From TMED8 sp038125725 (GTDB lineage: Bacteria; Pseudomonadota; Alphaproteobacteria; Rhodospirillales; Casp-alpha2), in NCBI GenBank assembly GCA_038125725.1, contig JAYPEK010000005.1, positions 1 through 64,000 of the forward strand: DNA of 64,000 nt, in the 5' to 3' direction. The notes under the pieces were generated by a model. It was not told where the DNA came from, did no database searches, and worked only from the letters and a program-made list of their open reading frames with translations. Of this stretch, positions 26,301-33,825 are shown piece after piece. The position numbers and the translations under genes are program-made. The stretch's first letter is position 1, and each line of letters starts with the position of its first letter.

Positions 26301-27488
26301 CTTGTCGACGCTTTCCAGCAGCGCAGCCGACTGCCTGGCCAGGCGTTCTTCCATCTCGACGCCGGTGGCGCTCGATTTCTCCGTCACCTCGGAAAGGAAC
26401 TCCGCCTGGGCGCCCAGATTGTCGCGCATGCGCTGGACGGCGGCTGCCACGCGTTCGGTACGGTTTTCCAGATCGCGGCCGTTGGCGTGCAGGGTCTCGG
26501 CGCCCGAGCGGACCATCGACGCCGCCTCCTCGGCGGTATCGCGGAGGCTGTCGGTGCGTTCCTGCAACAGCCCTTCGGCCTCCAGCGTGCGCGCGGTCAC
26601 ATGCTCGACGGCGCGTTCCAACTGCTCGCGCCGGATATCGAGATGATCGGCGCCCTCGCTGGCCTTCTCCGCCGCATGGTCGGCGGCACGATTGAGGGAA
26701 TCCGTCCGTTCAAGCAGGATGCCCGCCAAATCCTCGGCGCGGGTACCGGCGCGTTCGGTGGCGGCGTTGAGTTCGCGCGCGCGGCGGTCCAGGTGTTCGC
26801 TGACGTCACGCACCCGATCGGCGGCCTCGGTGGTCACGGATTGCAGGTCATCGGTCTGGCGCCGGAGCGCGTCGGCGACGGCGTGCGAGCGCAGGTCCGC
26901 GTCCTCCGAGACCTGCGAAAGCTCCAGCGTGCGGTCGCGGATCAGGCTGCTGACGGCCTCGGCGCGGCGCGCCGCCTCTTCCGATGCCCGGGTCAGGTCC
27001 TGGGCCTGTCCGCGCAGCGTGTCGGTGATCTGAGCCACGCGCGAGCGCGCCCGGTCGGAGGGATAGATCAATTGCCGGAGATGCCAGCGCAGTGCTTCGG
27101 TCTCCGAACGCAACTGCCGGCCGCGCTCGAAGAAGGCGATCACCGTCCACAGCATGGCAAGCGGCGTCACCATGCCGACCAATAGCCCGGTCAATTCGTG
27201 CGGCAGCAACGCCAGCAGGTTGTCCCAGCCCAATTGCGTCTCGACGAACTGATACCAGCCGGCCAACCAGGCCACGCTGAGCACCCCGCCGGCGATGGAA
27301 GCGACGCGGTAGCGGAGATGCAACGGTTGCCGCCAATCCTCAAGCGTCAGCCGTTCGTCGCCGGGCGGCAGGTCGGGCAGCGATCCCGCCGATGGGCGGC
27401 CATCCACGTCGATCCCGGCGGCTGCGGAATCCAGGGTGGTTTCAGCGGTTTGTGGCTCGGCTTTCGAATCGGAACTGTGCTCAGCCAT
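23331..27488 (-). CDS. Giant membrane-anchored coiled-coil protein of 44 tandem 25-residue repeats
   Basis: 1385 residues. An acidic N-terminus (1-55) is followed by two membrane helices (about 62-80 and 100-119), then residues 154-1249 split without gaps into 44 tandem units of 25 residues (one of 21), then a 136-residue C-terminal domain (1250-1385) containing EEDWRRYNKGETGVFVRKML. Hydrophobic positions at 1, 5, 12, 15/16, 19 and 23 give 4-3-4-3-4-4-3 spacing (two heptads plus a hendecad). The layout of two helices plus a very long coiled coil resembles the polarity factor TipN, an inference only. It is probably an extended cytoplasmic rod tethered to the inner membrane. Two DnaA-box-like sequences lie upstream. 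Confidence 0.85.
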   Translation of the reverse strand: MAEHSSDSKAEPQTAETTLDSAAAGIDVDGRPSAGSLPDLPPGDERLTLEDWRQPLHLRYRVASIAGGVLSVAWLAGWYQFVETQLGWDNLLALLPHELTGLLVGMVTPLAMLWTVIAFFERGRQLRSETEALRWHLRQLIYPSDRARSRVAQITDTLRGQAQDLTRASEEAARRAEAVSSLIRDRTLELSQVSEDADLRSHAVADALRRQTDDLQSVTTEAADRVRDVSEHLDRRARELNAATERAGTRAEDLAGILLERTDSLNRAADHAAEKASEGADHLDIRREQLERAVEHVTARTLEAEGLLQERTDSLRDTAEEAASMVRSGAETLHANGRDLENRTERVAAAVQRMRDNLGAQAEFLSEVTEKSSATGVEMEERLARQSAALLESVDKANAGIRAASESFDAQAQDLTQTAARVETSISASRRMFQEQARETAALGEDTAERSEAVGDQLRRNSDLLQMIAERVLAEVTRVSEGLHGRADELEDISEAARARLHAAAETLGAEAQTLEQTSQAGAENIDTVADRMKVRSEELSIISDRASTQIAGAADILNRSSSALTRAADRGRAEIEGVTEVLNTAQETVAAGTDRGQRTAELLRERLDGVTGASEHAVSRLQALGATVQEKARDLSLAAGAATDDVGRVAALLEANAGQLSNLSSRAATLMVNTGKILRERVDDLDHATERVEGRLHMVGDELQGTLTEVMTASDSAAGKVREVAETLRANATALSSAGRNAVDDVAQVGGAFAEQSTQLSASADKAAQLLSLVTEVMARQAESLKTATDRAGVDLDTISDSFQERSKELDDLSDRTRERLAVASGQLQETAGQLAAVSDEAAHRVDRATNRLDTTREEVAAAAFAAEDHMTTVATNLDDRVETATSASSRAASHLEGIAAALKSHIGELEGSLDQARVRFDDVGDLLHRSSNDLTTAYDAASTHVQSFADTLNQQSATLRLSSTEAAAQLGRVSESLGERTHELTSSAERAAQLVGLVTEALGRHSEETTQVSDHLFRQVENLAKELSQQYGDLDSMSGQTLGNLRKVGHDLRRQAQELDGVSKRASTQLTDVGETMKHRTELLNTAVEEATERLQGVSEHLTESSAEAGVAIDVNASKLNKAIDMFRQQTQETGMSVEGMGGRLEAMAEQVRRQIYNLGTTYQRTEQGMEALSGAVERRAGELSAATEAALAKVAAWDQHVRSQADALNRTTTQASANAEEAARLMERQTQEMRETSNEARTLVEHLKERRSKAAVSDFMQQAGFVSERLQSLAVDMNRVLETVISEEDWRRYNKGETGVFVRKMLGFREKAKLNIVRDKYQRDSEFRDYVTRYLAEFESLLNQAQALDQESLLRGTFLASDVGKVYMLLARALGRDIVTGE
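23742..27029 (-). repeat. 75-bp-period coding repeat (25-residue units 1-44)
   Basis: The DNA for residues 154-1249 follows a 75-bp period at protein level; unit 19 is four codons short. The units are diverged in DNA sequence, so this is an old amplification kept by selection on the coiled coil rather than a recent satellite. The segment lengths (153 + 1096 + 136) sum to 1385. Confidence 0.85.
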
Positions 27489-27556
27489 GACGGCACGCCT
27501 CCTTGCGGCGATCTGCGCCCAGGGTTTTAAGGATGGCAGATTATAGCACGAAATAT

Positions 27557-27597
27557 TGTGGGTAAATCACATAACTGACGCAAAATGTGGATAAATC
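27557..27597 (-). promoter_or_regulatory. Two DnaA-box-like sites upstream of the giant coiled-coil gene
   Basis: TGTGGATAAATC (27586-27597) contains the exact inverse of the DnaA box TTATCCACA. TGTGGGTAAATC (27557-27568) differs from it by one base. Both have the same orientation, 29 bp apart, 69-109 nt upstream of the start at 27488, in the 119-nt gap after the glycosyltransferase gene. Confidence 0.45.
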
Positions 27598-27607
27598 GGC
27601 AGTTTTC

Positions 27608-30600
27608 TCAGGCGTCCACACCATAGATTTCGGCGATCCTGGCGGCAATGCGATGCGCGGCGTTGCCGTCGGCGAGATCGCCGAACAACTGCTCGCGGTA
27701 GCGCCGGCGCACCTCGCCCCGTTTGGCTGGATCGTCGAGCGCGCGCGCCACCGCTTCCGACAACAGCTCGATATCCTGTACGTCCTCGGCCATGTCGCGC
27801 CAGGCCCATTCCGGCCCTGCGGCGTCGAAGTGCGTGGAGTCGTTGAACCGATCGGGATTGGCGATCAGCACCACCGGCCTGTCGAGCGCGAGGAACTCCA
27901 GCATCGCACTGGAGGCATCGCTGATCAGCACCTCGGCGCGCGCCAGCATCGGCGCCAGTGCCGCCGCCGGATCGTCGGCCAGCGTCACGCGGTGATCGCG
28001 GCGGGCCAGGTCCCGCCAGGCCGCGAGCCACGGCGGCGGCTGTTCGCAATGGCGTGGATGCGGGCGCAGCATCAGATCGATATCCTCGCGCCCACGCAAA
28101 ATGAGTTCCGCCACCTCGGCGCCGAGCATCGGGGCCGACGAAAGATACCCCCGGTCCGTCGGTGCATAGAGCACCGTCCGCCAGCCGCCGCCTGGCGGCT
28201 TGGCCGCACCGGCGGCAAGGTCGGCGAACAATCCGTCCATGGCCGGATAACCCGTGGCCCAGACCCTGTCCTCGCCGAGGCCGCGGCGTTCGCGGATTTC
28301 CTCGGCGATCGCGGCGCTCGGCGCGCACAGGAATTCGCCCGGATTGCGCACGCGGGCAAGAAAGTTCTTGGACGCCAGGCCGAATCCCGTGTTGACCAGC
28401 GTGGCGTTCGGCAGAAGCTGTTTGAGCGCCGCCGCGTGCGCCCCCGCCAGCACCACCACCGAGGCGCCGAATTCCTGCAACTCGCGCCCATCGCAACTCA
28501 TCAGCGGCCAGTGGTGCTCGCCCAGTGCCTCGAACACCGGACGCAGCACCGGATACTGGCCCCGGTTGGAGAGATGCAAGGCCACCCGCCGGCCATGCCC
28601 TTTGGATGCGCCCTGCTTTGCCGCGTTGCGACGGCCGCGCTCGGCGGTATCGAGATTGATCAACGCCGCTTTCGCATAGATATCGCGGGGATCGAGATCG
28701 AGCGCACGCATGAAGGCGGCGCGCGCATCGTCCTCGCGCCCCAGGCTCTTGCGCGCGAGGCCCAGGTGGAACAGCGCGTCGCCCCGGTTGCCGTCGACGT
28801 TGAGGCAGTGCTCGAGCTCGCGGATCGCCTTGTTGGGCTCGCCGACGCGGCGGTAGGCGGCGCCCAGCAAGAAGCGGCATTCGGCGTCCTCGGGCTGGCG
28901 CGCGACGGCGGCGGTCATGACCTCGATGCCGCCGCGCTCGTCGCCTTTCAGGAACAGCGCCTTGCCCAGATTGCGTTGCGCCGGCAGGTGATCGGGCGCG
29001 CGATTGAGCGCCCGGCGAAAAGCCGCCACGGCGGCGTCCAACCGCCCCTGCCCGGCCAGCACTTCACCCATGTAGAGATTGGCATCGACGTCACCGGGAT
29101 CGGTGCGCAGCGCCTTGTCGAAATAATCCACGGCCGCCTGCATGGCGCCGCGTCCGCGCGCGGCAAGGCCGAGCCCCACCAGCCGCCCGGTCTCGGTGTC
29201 CTCGGGCTTCAGGCGCGCCGGCGGTTTCGAGGCATCCCCCGTCGCCAGGCTGACGATACCCAGCTTCGCCAGCCAGGCGAGCGTGCGCGGCACCCGGAAG
29301 CGGCGCCCCTCCTCGAACCGTTCCGCCAGCGAGAAGACGTCCGCCCCACCGCTTTCATCGAGCAGCCGCAACAAGGTACGGATTTCATCATCGGTGAGCA
29401 TCACCGGGCGGCCGAAATCGTTCATCGACGCGGGCCAGAGCGCGTTCAGGCGGCCTTCCACCTCCGCCGCCGGCACTGCCAATTCGACCACCGTTTCGCC
29501 ATCGACGGTCTCGGCCGCGTAGCCGGCGAACAATTGGAACGGATCGTCACGTAGCGGGTTCAAGGGCCGGCCATCGCCGGGCCGGGCGGATTCATCGGCG
29601 CGGTTGCGGATGTGGCCCAACTCCCGCCAAAGATCCTGATAGGCACGCACCACCACCCGCCAATCGAAAGTCTGGCGCGCGCGCTTGCGTCCGCTCTCGC
29701 CCATGCGTCGGCGCAGATCGGGGTTTTCCACCAGGGCGCTAACGGCGTCGGTGGCCTTGGCGACATCGATGGCGGTGCATTGGCTGACGACGCCGCAATA
29801 GTGGTTGTAGTTGCGGTCGCGGGTGGCGCCATCCGTCAGGCCGTCCGTAGCGAGCGCGAGGTCGCTGCCCGAGCCCGGCAGCGGCAGCCAGGTCGGAATG
29901 GAGAACCCATCAACGCCGTCGCGCACGGTATCGCGGTAACCGTTCCAGTTGGAAACCACGCAGGGAAGCCCCGCCGCCATCGCCTCGATCGGCGTCAGGC
30001 CGAAGGTTTCCTGGATGTTGTCGGAGAGCGAGATAAAGCTGTCGGAGGCGCACCAGACGTCGCGGCAGACGGTGGGGTCGCGGCCGTCCAGGAAGATGGT
30101 GTTGATCGAGGGCGCGAAGTTGCGCGCGCCGTCGCGGAACTCGCGCTCGATCCCGTCGTTCGGAAACCAGCCGGCCTGGATCAGGTGGATGCGCTTGCCG
30201 GTCCGTTTGGCGGCCTCCTCCAGCGCCAGGTACATGGGCAGCGGATGCGCCTTGGCATGAAAGCTGTGCCGCCCGAGATAGAGCGCGACGAAATCATCGG
30301 CACCGATGCCGAGCCCGCGGCGCACGCCATGGCGCACGGCATCGGCCGCCTCGCCTTCCGGAAACTGGCTGCAATCGACACCCAAGGGGATGACCGGCAT
30401 CTTCAATTCGATGCGGAAGCGCGAGCCGCCGCGCCGGCCCAGGTAATCGGCGCAGTTGTCCAACAGCCGCGCCATCGCCGCCTTGGCGGCGCGCGAGGTG
30501 CAGATCACCGCGTCCCATGGCTGCACCGGCGCAATCAGCAGATTGGCGAGGCCGTCCATGGCGGTATCGGATGAAATCGTATGATTGACGCCGCAGATGC

Positions 30601-30976
30601 TGTAGGCGCGCGCGCCGACGTTGCGCCGGCGCCAGGCATGAACACCGATGGAGGGGTCCGGCGTATAGAGCGTGCGCGCCGGCTCCGGCAGCCGGGCGAG
30701 CCCGTCGGGCGTGACCATGGAACAAGGGCGTCCCTTGCCGCCAAAGCCCTGGACGCGGCGCGCGAAGTCCTCCGCGTGGGCGGGCTCCAGCACTTGGCAA
30801 TAAAACTCGGCAACGCCCGAATGATCGACGAATCCCTTCAGGAATCCGGCGCCGGCGGCATGCCGGCCCATGAGCTTCTCGCGCTCGGTCTCGACGGCAT
30901 CCGGGTGGTGGAGAATGACGGCGTTGTCGCCCCCTGGCGTTGTCTTGGGCGCTGTCTTCGGCGGGGTGTCGGCCAT
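27608..30976 (-). CDS. Glycosyltransferase-TPR-glycerophosphotransferase-like fusion
   Basis: 1122 residues in three parts. Residues 1-450 are a GT4-type glycosyltransferase (GLTPIEAMAAGLPCVVSNWNG near 330, with the nucleotide-sugar-binding Glu). About 610-780 are four or five TPR units (e.g. VDYFDKALRTDPGDVDANLYM). About 800-1122 resemble the CDP-glycerol glycerophosphotransferase/GT-B C-terminal fold (PHPRHCEQ; ISDASSAMLEFLALDRPVVL). It probably builds or modifies a surface glycan, with TPRs holding a partner. No signal peptide or membrane helix. The SDR gene ends 4 nt upstream, so the two form an operon. Donors and acceptors are unknown. Confidence 0.78.
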   Translation of the reverse strand: MADTPPKTAPKTTPGGDNAVILHHPDAVETEREKLMGRHAAGAGFLKGFVDHSGVAEFYCQVLEPAHAEDFARRVQGFGGKGRPCSMVTPDGLARLPEPARTLYTPDPSIGVHAWRRRNVGARAYSICGVNHTISSDTAMDGLANLLIAPVQPWDAVICTSRAAKAAMARLLDNCADYLGRRGGSRFRIELKMPVIPLGVDCSQFPEGEAADAVRHGVRRGLGIGADDFVALYLGRHSFHAKAHPLPMYLALEEAAKRTGKRIHLIQAGWFPNDGIEREFRDGARNFAPSINTIFLDGRDPTVCRDVWCASDSFISLSDNIQETFGLTPIEAMAAGLPCVVSNWNGYRDTVRDGVDGFSIPTWLPLPGSGSDLALATDGLTDGATRDRNYNHYCGVVSQCTAIDVAKATDAVSALVENPDLRRRMGESGRKRARQTFDWRVVVRAYQDLWRELGHIRNRADESARPGDGRPLNPLRDDPFQLFAGYAAETVDGETVVELAVPAAEVEGRLNALWPASMNDFGRPVMLTDDEIRTLLRLLDESGGADVFSLAERFEEGRRFRVPRTLAWLAKLGIVSLATGDASKPPARLKPEDTETGRLVGLGLAARGRGAMQAAVDYFDKALRTDPGDVDANLYMGEVLAGQGRLDAAVAAFRRALNRAPDHLPAQRNLGKALFLKGDERGGIEVMTAAVARQPEDAECRFLLGAAYRRVGEPNKAIRELEHCLNVDGNRGDALFHLGLARKSLGREDDARAAFMRALDLDPRDIYAKAALINLDTAERGRRNAAKQGASKGHGRRVALHLSNRGQYPVLRPVFEALGEHHWPLMSCDGRELQEFGASVVVLAGAHAAALKQLLPNATLVNTGFGLASKNFLARVRNPGEFLCAPSAAIAEEIRERRGLGEDRVWATGYPAMDGLFADLAAGAAKPPGGGWRTVLYAPTDRGYLSSAPMLGAEVAELILRGREDIDLMLRPHPRHCEQPPPWLAAWRDLARRDHRVTLADDPAAALAPMLARAEVLISDASSAMLEFLALDRPVVLIANPDRFNDSTHFDAAGPEWAWRDMAEDVQDIELLSEAVARALDDPAKRGEVRRRYREQLFGDLADGNAAHRIAARIAEIYGVDA

Positions 30977-30980
30977 CCCC

Positions 30981-31721
30981 CTACACCATGTGCTGGCCGC
31001 CGGTGACCCAGAGCTCGGTGCCGGTCACGTATCCGGAATCGCCAGAAATCAGAAAATAGATGCTCTTCGCCACGTCCTCGGGCGTTCCCATGTGCCCCAT
31101 CGGAATGCGCGGGATCAGCATCTCGTATTCGGGTTGGATCATCTCGGTGGTGATTTCGCCCGGCGCCACGGCGTTGACCCGCACGCCCAGTTCCGCGAAC
31201 TCGTTGGCCATTTCCCGGGTCAGGCCGGAGAGCGCCGTCTTGGAGATGGAATAGGCCGAGCCGGCGAAGGGATGGATCATGTGGCCAGCGATGGAGGTGA
31301 CGTTGACGATGGCGCCCCGGCCCCGGTGCAGGGCGGCGGCGAAGCCGCGCGACAGCCGGAGCGGCGCGAAGAAGTTCAGTTCGAACACGTCCTTCCAGGC
31401 ATCGATGTCACCGTTCAGGCAGCCGAGCCGTTCCTTGTAGGGCGTCTTCGGCGACATGCCGGCGTTGTTGACCAGTCCATGCAGCGGCTCGTCGCCCAAG
31501 GCCTCGTTCACCTTGGTGACGAAATTGGCGGCACTGGCGGGATCGCCGAGATCGGTCGGGATGTGGACGGTCCAGTTGCGGTCGCGGCCGCATTCCGGCG
31601 GCGCGTCCTCGCGCGAACAGGTGATGATCCGCCATCCGCGCTCCAGGAACAGGCGGGCCGTATAGTGGCCGATCCCGCGGCTGGCGCCGGTGATGACGAC
31701 CGTTTGACGTTCGTCGGTCAT
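30981..31721 (-). CDS. Short-chain dehydrogenase/reductase
   Basis: A 246-residue classical SDR: the NAD(P) motif TGASRGIG near residue 12, NNAG, a catalytic Ser, and YSISK as the Tyr-x3-Lys pair. The C-terminus VTGTELWVTGGQHMV is normal. It is the first gene of the pair with the giant glycosyltransferase fusion (4-nt gap), suggesting it makes or modifies a sugar or lipid precursor for that enzyme. Substrate is not identifiable. Confidence 0.85.
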   Translation of the reverse strand: MTDERQTVVITGASRGIGHYTARLFLERGWRIITCSREDAPPECGRDRNWTVHIPTDLGDPASAANFVTKVNEALGDEPLHGLVNNAGMSPKTPYKERLGCLNGDIDAWKDVFELNFFAPLRLSRGFAAALHRGRGAIVNVTSIAGHMIHPFAGSAYSISKTALSGLTREMANEFAELGVRVNAVAPGEITTEMIQPEYEMLIPRIPMGHMGTPEDVAKSIYFLISGDSGYVTGTELWVTGGQHMV

Positions 31722-31807
31722 GGCCGGAACGGTAGCCGCTTTAGTCCCTGTTTGGAAGCGCCGAGATGAGGCTCGGGCCGAGGACCCGAAGCTGTTATAG
31801 TCCGGCC

Positions 31808-32401
31808 ATGTGTTCGCGTTTCGAAGTCAATGTACGGCCCCGCGACCTGGCCCGCCGGTTCGGTTTCGACGACCTGCCGACGAGCTTCACCACCGGCGAG
31901 GTGCGGCCGACCGATCCGGCGCTGGTGATTACCGCCAAGGGCCCAAGTGTGATGAAATTCGGCCTCGATGTCGATTGGGATACGAAACCGCTGATCAATG
32001 CGCGGGCCGAGACCCTGACCAAGAAACCGACTTTCCGGCCGCTTTTGGAAAACCGCTGCCTCGTGCCGGCGAGCGGCTATTTCGAATGGCGTCGCGACGA
32101 CGGCCATCGCCTGAAGAACCGTATCGCGCCGGAAACCGGCAGCATCATGGCCTTCGCCGGCCTGCACCAAGGCGGGCATTTCGTCATCGTCACCTGTGCC
32201 CCGGCGGCAAACATCCAGCACATCCACAATCGCATGCCGGTGGCTTTGACACCGGGCGGCGAGGCGGCCTGGCGTGATCCCGAACGGCGGTATCCGGAAC
32301 TCGCGCATCTGCTGGTGGCGGCAGCCACCACGCCACTCGGGTTCGAAGAAGAGGTGCCGCCACCGCCCGACCAGCCGGACCTGTTCTCAGGTCTCGTCTA
32401 G
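31808..32401 (+). CDS. SOS-response-associated peptidase, HMCES/YedK family
   Basis: A 197-residue SRAP protein. The initiator Met is followed directly by the catalytic Cys2 (MCSRFEV), which in this family forms a thiazolidine crosslink with abasic sites in single-stranded DNA. Other conserved residues are in NARAETL, PASGYFEW and HIHNRMPV. ATG at 31808 is fixed because Cys must be residue 2; the open frame upstream is spurious. Divergent from the SDR gene across 86 nt, where I see no LexA box. Its 3' end overlaps the next minus-strand gene by 15 bp. Confidence 0.9.
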   Translation: MCSRFEVNVRPRDLARRFGFDDLPTSFTTGEVRPTDPALVITAKGPSVMKFGLDVDWDTKPLINARAETLTKKPTFRPLLENRCLVPASGYFEWRRDDGHRLKNRIAPETGSIMAFAGLHQGGHFVIVTCAPAANIQHIHNRMPVALTPGGEAAWRDPERRYPELAHLLVAAATTPLGFEEEVPPPPDQPDLFSGLV

Positions 32402-32836
32402 GTCTTCGTCGCTGTAGGGGAAGTCATCGGGGTCGCTGTTGGCGTCGAAACGATAGACGCGTGGCTCGTCCGTCGCCAGTTCGCCCTCGCCATAACGTTG
32501 CAACGTCACGTGGAGGACCTGGCTGACGAACTCGCCGCCGATGCGTTTGAGTTCATCCGGCTCGCCGCCCTCCTCCACATAGGCTGGGTCGAAGATGGCA
32601 CGATTGATCCGCGCCTGGTTGACGGCAACGAACTCCAGCAGTCGATCGACCAGTTCCCGCGCCGGCAAATATGTCGGGCAAAGCGGCAGAATTTCCTTAA
32701 GCACCAGGAAGACGAGGTTCGGCGCCACGTCGACGCGCGGATCCTCGTCCAGGCGCTGCAGCACGCGCGCGAAATAACCGGCGCGCTCGCCTTCCAACTG
32801 GGCCAGCGCCGGTTCGATCAGTTTGCGGTGAAGCAT
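32387..32836 (-). CDS. Conserved-looking hypothetical protein downstream of uspA
   Basis: A 149-residue soluble, acidic protein I do not recognise. It is mostly helical (LIEPALAQLEGERAGYFARV) and ends in an Asp/Glu-rich tail. It starts at ATG 32836, 18 nt after the UspA stop with no Shine-Dalgarno of its own, so translation is probably coupled to uspA. No motif suggests a function. The codon pattern is normal for this genome, and it converges with yedK. Confidence 0.6.
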   Translation of the reverse strand: MLHRKLIEPALAQLEGERAGYFARVLQRLDEDPRVDVAPNLVFLVLKEILPLCPTYLPARELVDRLLEFVAVNQARINRAIFDPAYVEEGGEPDELKRIGGEFVSQVLHVTLQRYGEGELATDEPRVYRFDANSDPDDFPYSDEDLDET

Positions 32837-32853
32837 GCGTTCGCGGGCGGCGC

Positions 32854-33717
32854 CTAGTGCGCCATAATCACTGGGATCTCCGCCGTTTCCAGGACATGGC
32901 GGGTGACGCCACCGAGGATCAGCTGACGCATGCGCGAGTGGGTATAGGCGCCCATGACCAGAAGGTCGGCACCGACGCCCTTTACCTCCTCCACCAGCTT
33001 CGGTCCCACGGAAGGCGCCGAACCGGTAAGCGTATGGGTATCGCAGGTGATGCCGTGCCAGCCGAGATAGGTGGCCAGTTCCGGCGCGCGTTCGCCCGAC
33101 GTGCGCTCGCTGTCGACGGTGAACACGGTGACGGTTTCGGCCTTCGTCAGGATCGGCATGGCCGAGGTCACGGCGCGCGCCGATTGGGCACTGCCATTCC
33201 ATGAAATGACGACGTTCTTGCCGGCGGACTCACCGCCCGTCGGCGGCACCACCAGCACCGGACGGCCGGTCTCGAACAGGGCCGCGTTGAGCGCCAGGTT
33301 GGCGGAAACGTCGGAGGTCTCGGTCGGGCGCGGCGCGACGATCAGGTCGGCCAGGCGGCCATGCAGGGCGACGGCATCGTCCTCGCGACCGGTTTCCTCG
33401 ATCCAGTTGACGGAGAAGCCCTCGCCGCCAGGCTGGTGCGAGACGGTGGCGCTGAAATCCTTCACCGCCTGATCGAATACGGCGCGCGCCTGGGTGGCGC
33501 GGTCGGCGCCCTCGCGCTCGGCGACATCCATCATGTCCTCGATCATCGCTACCGACATGCCTTCGCCCAGAAGCGGCACGGTGTCCTTCGGATCGGCGCG
33601 AACATGCAGCACATCCACGTGCGAAACCATGCTCCGTCCCATGGCAAATCCGACCCTCAAGGCCTGCTGGGATGGATCGGTGCCGTCAACGGCTACCAGG
33701 ATGGTGCGGATGGTCAT
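32854..33717 (-). CDS. Universal stress protein, tandem Usp domains
   Basis: A 287-residue protein with two UspA-type Rossmann domains (about 1-145 and 160-287). The second ends with the ATP-binding glycine-rich pattern MGAYTHSRMRQLILGGVTRH (G-x2-G-x9-G(S/T)-like). Usp proteins are induced by growth arrest, redox or envelope stress. Read upstream of the small hypothetical gene, likely one operon. The upstream 108 nt contain a T-rich run but no clear -35/-10. Confidence 0.87.
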   Translation of the reverse strand: MTIRTILVAVDGTDPSQQALRVGFAMGRSMVSHVDVLHVRADPKDTVPLLGEGMSVAMIEDMMDVAEREGADRATQARAVFDQAVKDFSATVSHQPGGEGFSVNWIEETGREDDAVALHGRLADLIVAPRPTETSDVSANLALNAALFETGRPVLVVPPTGGESAGKNVVISWNGSAQSARAVTSAMPILTKAETVTVFTVDSERTSGERAPELATYLGWHGITCDTHTLTGSAPSVGPKLVEEVKGVGADLLVMGAYTHSRMRQLILGGVTRHVLETAEIPVIMAH

Positions 33718-33825
33718 GAATGGTCTCCTCTTCGCCCCAAGTTCTGTGATTTTTTGCGGTCTCTTGCGGACCCCCGCATCTTAGCACGTCAGGCCGGGCG
33801 GCGGTACCGGAGAAAATTGATATAT

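Noticed and set aside
23742..27029. DNA satellite or CRISPR-like array
   Set aside because: The 75-bp period exists at protein level only; the DNA units are diverged and uninterrupted by spacers, and the frame is open throughout.
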